In this document: positions 60,663 through 64,000 of the stretch, in pieces | Layout: each line of letters opens with the position of its first letter | Position numbering within the stretch: the stretch's first letter is position 1 | Origin: an uncultured Atopobiaceae bacterium | GTDB taxonomy: Bacteria; Actinomycetota; Coriobacteriia; Coriobacteriales; Atopobiaceae | Length of the DNA: 64,000 bases | Direction: 5' to 3' | NCBI GenBank assembly: GCA_944322145.1 | Contig: CALUNW010000008.1 | Span: 1 to 64,000 of the forward strand | Program-made: the position numbers and the translations under genes | The notes under the pieces: model-generated | The model's database searches: none | The model's input: the letters and a program-made list of their open reading frames with translations, nothing else | What the model was told of the DNA's origin: nothing

Positions 60663-62468
60663 TCATTTCGAGCCGCCGCCGTGCGCGACCTCGCCCCAGC
60701 GCGGGTGCCTGTCGGCCGCGTACTTGTCGTCTATGACGGGGTCGGACCCGCTGAACAGGACGATGGCCTTCCCGCGGGGCAGCCGCCCCGCCTCGCTCGC
60801 CTGGATGAGGTCGCGCTCCAGCCTCCCGCGGTTCCTCGTGGTCGAGCCCGATGCGCCCCTCGTGACGTTCCAGGTCTCAGAGTCGACGGTCTCCTTGCCG
60901 ACCATCTCGCTCACCATCCTGTTGGTCTGGGTCGACTTGCCGCCGAGGTAGAGGACGACGTCGCAGTTGTCGACGATGATCTGCGCCTCCTGCTCCCCGT
61001 AGCGCGCCTCGAGCTGGGCGACGGACTGGAGCATGATTGACATCGAGATGTTGCGCGAGCGGACGGTGGTGATGACGTGGTCCATCTGGCTGAGGCGCCC
61101 CAGGTTGTAGAACTCGTCGCACATCAGGTGCAGCGGGCGGGGGAGCTCGCCGCCGTGCTCGCGGTCCGCCTTAGCCGTGCAGACGTGGATCGTCTGCCAG
61201 ACCATCATCGACATGAGGAAGCTGAACGCGTCGGTCGTGTCGTCGGTCTCGGCGAACAGGACGCGCTTGCGCCCGGCCTCCCCGAAGCGGTCGAGGCCGA
61301 CCTCGTCGCGCATGGTGAGCTCGCGCATCTCGGGGACCATCATCGACTGGAGACGGGAGTTCGCGGAGATGATGACCGACTTCAGGGTCTTGCCGGCTGC
61401 GGCCTTGAGGAGGGTCCAGCTGAGTAGAGCGATGTCGTCCTCGGGCGCCTTGGGCTCGGCCACGCTCACCCACTCGAACGAGCGCGCCGCCCGCCCCTTG
61501 AAGTCGCGGCGCCCCCTGCGTGCGGGTGCGGCGGGGGCCTCCCTCTCAACGAGCATGGTCCCGTCGGCGACCTCGCGCATGAGCAGCTCGTAGGGGCTCG
61601 CGAACGACTCGTCCTCCTCGCTCGCCTGCGCGAGGCTGAGCAGCGTGACGAGCCCGTTGAGGTTGCGGTCCTCCTCGGGGCAGTGGAACACGAGGTAGCT
61701 CACCTGCGAGAGGAGCAGGAGCACCGTCGTGTTGGTCCAGAACGCCTCCTCCGCCTTCGCGTCCTCGCCGTTGGTCACGGAGATGAACGCCTGCACCCAC
61801 TCGATGACGTCCACGGGGGTCCTGAGGTAGGCGAGCGTGTTGTAGCGGGCGGACCGCGATGGGTCCTTGGTCGAGAACACCACGACCTCGTAGCCGTGGG
61901 CGGCGAACATGCCCCCGAGGTCCCTGGAGAGCGTCCCCTTGGTGTCGGTGATGAGGAAGTCCTGGTTTGCCTGCAGCGCGTTGGGCATCACGTACGAGAA
62001 CGTCTTGCCGCTGCCGGTGCCCCCTATGACGAGGACGTTCTTGGCGCGCCTCCACTCCCTCTTGAGGCGCGACTGGTCGACGGCGAGCCCGACGCGGCGC
62101 GTGAGGATGATGTTGTTGTCCGGGTCCCTCGTGTCCGAGAACCTCCTCGCCGCCTCGGCCGGCGGGAGCCACCGGGCGCTGCCGTGCTCCTCGCCCTGGC
62201 GGAAGTTGCCGGCGGAGAGCGCCGCCCGGCTCCAGGCGAGCCACACGGCGACCGCGCACACCGCCCCGGCGAGAAGGGGCCCCCGGCCCGGCGTGACGGG
62301 GCCGTGCGCGGCGACGTAGGCGGGCAGCGCCGCGAGGGCGGGGGCGAGGTTTCCCGCCCAGGCGCCCCCGAGCGAGGCGAGGCAGGCGGCGTAGGAGTCG
62401 CCCGCCGCGAAGGCGAGGGCGGAGGCGGCGGCCACCGCGGCGAGCGCCGCCGGTGAGGTGGCCCTCAT
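60663..62468 (-). CDS. VirD4/TraG-type coupling protein
   Basis: This 601-residue inner-membrane ATPase hands DNA to the secretion channel. Two N-terminal membrane segments (up to ~85) precede Walker A VIGGTGSGKTFSYVMPN (~148-164) and TDTKGTLSRDLGG. Walker B is LHLMCDEFYNLG near residue 445, and the conserved VDNCDVVLYLGG and GNRMVSEM-like TNRMVSEMVG follow. ATG at 62468 overlaps the stop of the PcfB-like gene; GTG at 62471 is possible. Confidence 0.95.
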   Translation of the reverse strand: MRATSPAALAAVAAASALAFAAGDSYAACLASLGGAWAGNLAPALAALPAYVAAHGPVTPGRGPLLAGAVCAVAVWLAWSRAALSAGNFRQGEEHGSARWLPPAEAARRFSDTRDPDNNIILTRRVGLAVDQSRLKREWRRAKNVLVIGGTGSGKTFSYVMPNALQANQDFLITDTKGTLSRDLGGMFAAHGYEVVVFSTKDPSRSARYNTLAYLRTPVDVIEWVQAFISVTNGEDAKAEEAFWTNTTVLLLLSQVSYLVFHCPEEDRNLNGLVTLLSLAQASEEDESFASPYELLMREVADGTMLVEREAPAAPARRGRRDFKGRAARSFEWVSVAEPKAPEDDIALLSWTLLKAAAGKTLKSVIISANSRLQSMMVPEMRELTMRDEVGLDRFGEAGRKRVLFAETDDTTDAFSFLMSMMVWQTIHVCTAKADREHGGELPRPLHLMCDEFYNLGRLSQMDHVITTVRSRNISMSIMLQSVAQLEARYGEQEAQIIVDNCDVVLYLGGKSTQTNRMVSEMVGKETVDSETWNVTRGASGSTTRNRGRLERDLIQASEAGRLPRGKAIVLFSGSDPVIDDKYAADRHPRWGEVAHGGGSK

Positions 62469-63058
62469 CACGACCGCCCCCTCTCGAGGCTCTCGGCGCG
62501 CTCCGGCTCCCGCCCGGCGCGGCCCGCCCTCTCGGGGGCCTCGGCGTAGCGCCTGACCGTCCGCACGCGGTCCCGCAGGCTCCGGTCCGTCCGGGGGTCG
62601 CCTCCGCTCCTCTCCGCCTCCTCCGCCTCGCGGGCGCGCCCGACAGCCCTGACCGCCTGCTCATGGGCCGCCTCCACCTTCTCGGCGAGGCTGCCGAGGG
62701 AGTCCGCGAGCCCCCTCGCGTCGCCCGTGCGGAACAGAAGGCGCCGCTCCCCGGCGCGCCCGTCCTCGAACCACTCGTGCGCGATGCCGCGCGCGTCGAG
62801 CTCGGCGTCGATGGCGCTGCGCACGTCATCCCACCCCTCGACGCTCGCGAGGTCGCGGACGTCGAGCTTCGCCCACCCGTTCCGCTCCTCGCCCTGCGGG
62901 GCGCCGCCGCCCGGCGCGACCCTCTCCTGGGCGTCGCGCAGCGCGCGGGCGAGCCCCGCCGAGCTCTCCCGAGCGTGCAGGCGCCCCCGCTCGATCATGA
63001 TACGTATGCTCCATTCCAGCAGCTTGTCGCCAGCGTCGTCGCCGAAGTCGTCGGCCAT
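62468..63058 (-). CDS. PcfB-like (DUF3801-type) conjugation protein
   Basis: This 196-residue soluble protein has a pattern like DUF3801/PcfB: a helical N-terminus (LLEWSIRIMIERGRL), a small alpha/beta region with WAKLDVRDLASVEG and HEWFEDGRAGERRLLFRTGD (split), and a long charged helical tail. PcfB-type proteins are relaxosome or coupling accessory factors and are regularly encoded immediately before VirD4, as here. ATG at 63058 has GGGAGAG. Confidence 0.68.
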   Translation of the reverse strand: MADDFGDDAGDKLLEWSIRIMIERGRLHARESSAGLARALRDAQERVAPGGGAPQGEERNGWAKLDVRDLASVEGWDDVRSAIDAELDARGIAHEWFEDGRAGERRLLFRTGDARGLADSLGSLAEKVEAAHEQAVRAVGRAREAEEAERSGGDPRTDRSLRDRVRTVRRYAEAPERAGRAGREPERAESLERGRS

Positions 63059-63103
63059 TCCCGGTCTCTCCCTTCCGTCTCCTGTCGGCCGTCCCCGTGG
63101 GGG

Positions 63104-64000
63104 CTACCTTTCGCCGGCGCCCCGGACCTCGAGCCAGTGCTCCCGGGCGTCGACGTCCCGCTTGAGGAACATGTACGCGAACCAGCGGTCCCATAGCTCG
63201 CCCCGTCGGTCCTCCGAGCGGAGGTGGTCCTGGTAGAGCTCGGACGCCCTCGCGTCGAGCCCGTCGAGCGCGTATCGGGCGTACACGTCCTCGGGGCGGG
63301 CGTCGCGCGTGAGCTCCTTCACCCGCTTTGCGCGCTCCCGCGCCGCGGCGGCCCTCGCCCTGGCGGCGAGGGCCCGGTAGCCCTCCGGGTTGTTCGGGTC
63401 GAGGAAGCTCGCGAGCTCGGGGTAGAAGCGCACCTTCCCCGCCCTGGCGGGGTGCAGGCCCTCCCAGTCCCTGAGCGACCGCGCGATGTCCGGGGCCCTC
63501 ACGCCCTCCTCGTAGAGGGGCCTGTAGAGGGCGAGCGCCTCGGCGCGGTCGCGCGTGTACGGGTAGCAGCGGAGGACCTCGTGGAAGGCCCCCTCGATCC
63601 CCTCGCCGCGCGCTGCCGGTGTGCCCCCGCCTTTGGTATGCGTGTCTAACCCTGTTCTATTGGGTGAGGCGCGCTCAGGGCACCCCTGAGATCTCTTCAG
63701 GGGTGGGGGTGAGGCGGCTTCAGGGGAGACTCCTGCGCGGGGTGAGGCGGCTTCAGGGGTCGCCGCGCCCCCGCAGCGGGCTATCGCCTCCGCGACCGGG
63801 CCCGGCACGGCGACGTACATGTTCGTCGTCCTCCCGCGCCACCTGTGCTCGCCGACGCAGTCGATGAGGCCCCTCCTCTCGAGCGCGTGCACGACGTCGA
63901 TCGCGTGCCGCTCCGAGCAGCCGGCGCGGTGGGCCGTCATCGCGTTGCTGCCGTAGTAGCAGCCGCCCTTCCCCTGGCTGTAGGAGTACACGAGCGCGTA
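63104..64000 (-). CDS. RepA_N-like replication initiator, N-terminus cut by the window
   Basis: This partial protein (298 visible residues) opens in frame from the window end: YALVYSYSQGKGGCYYGSNA and CSERHAIDVVHALERRGLI, a winged-helix domain as in RepA_N and DnaD-like initiators. Then comes a Pro/Ala/Ser-rich linker with repeated SPEAASP, and a helical charged C-terminus. The DNA for the linker contains direct repeats, a feature of RepA_N genes that carry their own origin. Upstream codons lie beyond 64000, so the true start is not seen. Confidence 0.75.
   Translation of the reverse strand, partial: YALVYSYSQGKGGCYYGSNAMTAHRAGCSERHAIDVVHALERRGLIDCVGEHRWRGRTTNMYVAVPGPVAEAIARCGGAATPEAASPRAGVSPEAASPPPLKRSQGCPERASPNRTGLDTHTKGGGTPAARGEGIEGAFHEVLRCYPYTRDRAEALALYRPLYEEGVRAPDIARSLRDWEGLHPARAGKVRFYPELASFLDPNNPEGYRALAARARAAAARERAKRVKELTRDARPEDVYARYALDGLDARASELYQDHLRSEDRRGELWDRWFAYMFLKRDVDAREHWLEVRGAGER
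63662..63762. repeat. Iteron-like repeats inside the replication gene
   Basis: GGGTGAGGCGGCTTCAGGGG occurs twice (about 63706-63725 and 63740-63759) and once degenerate (GGGTGAGGCGCGCTCAGGG at 63662-63680). Between them ACCCCTGA and TTCAGGGGT form an inverted pair around GATCTC (63682-63704). The repeats lie between the two domains of the encoded protein. Confidence 0.55.

Overview
The window is very GC-rich DNA, with GTG and ATG starts, strong GGAGG-type ribosome binding sites and a tRNA-Glu(CTC) pair. Gene content (DUF969/DUF979 next to pcp, paired YhgE/Pip proteins, iron-sulfur serine dehydratase, sortase/VaFE surface protein, PrgI-type conjugation genes) suggests a Gram-positive anaerobe of the Coriobacteriia (Olsenella/Atopobium/Collinsella-like). 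This placement is inference from gene families and composition; no marker gene was compared.

Bases 1-25,100 look like ordinary chromosome: two tandem tRNA-Glu genes, a metallo-beta-lactamase-fold protein, sdaA, the DUF969-DUF979-pcp operon, gltX, a TetR-controlled pair of YhgE/Pip membrane proteins, a LacI regulator divergent from a five-gene sugar operon (oxidoreductase, TIM-barrel isomerase-like protein, binding lipoprotein, ABC ATPase, permease), an AAA15 ATPase with a broken DUF3800 gene behind a candidate structured RNA, and metK. Several gaps in this part hold large inverted-repeat clusters whose stems differ from locus to locus. They share a short motif, CGAGAAG(A/G)AC, in or beside their loops. 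The same motif recurs through the core and is nearly absent after about 28.5 kb.

Bases 25,357-45,333 are one co-oriented exopolysaccharide/capsule cluster of Wzx/Wzy type: Wzz, BY-kinase, PHP phosphatase, a NusG-like antiterminator, a truncated and an intact priming sugar transferase, a WecG/TagA glycosyltransferase followed by UDP-GlcNAc 2-epimerase, several glycosyltransferases, Wzy, pyruvyltransferase, Wzx, a ThDP enzyme, an SDR epimerase, acyltransferases and a nucleotidyltransferase. G8/C7 homopolymer runs lie in or before four of these genes, and one run breaks an O-acyltransferase. Base composition shifts inside the pyruvyltransferase gene indicate recombination. A strong terminator closes the cluster at about 45,460.

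Bases 45,537-64,000 are the accessory part. An unrecognised helical protein and a sigma-region-4 regulator are followed by a minus-strand conjugation module of an integrative or plasmid-like element, running from a replication initiator (cut by the window end) through PcfB-like, VirD4, Maff2-like, PrgI, VirB4, a cell-wall hydrolase, VirB6-like and unknown proteins to a 1311-residue NlpC/P60-SpaA-VaFE surface protein, a class B-like sortase and a 33-residue membrane peptide. No integrase, relaxase or attachment site was identified, so the element extends past the right edge and its left boundary is uncertain.
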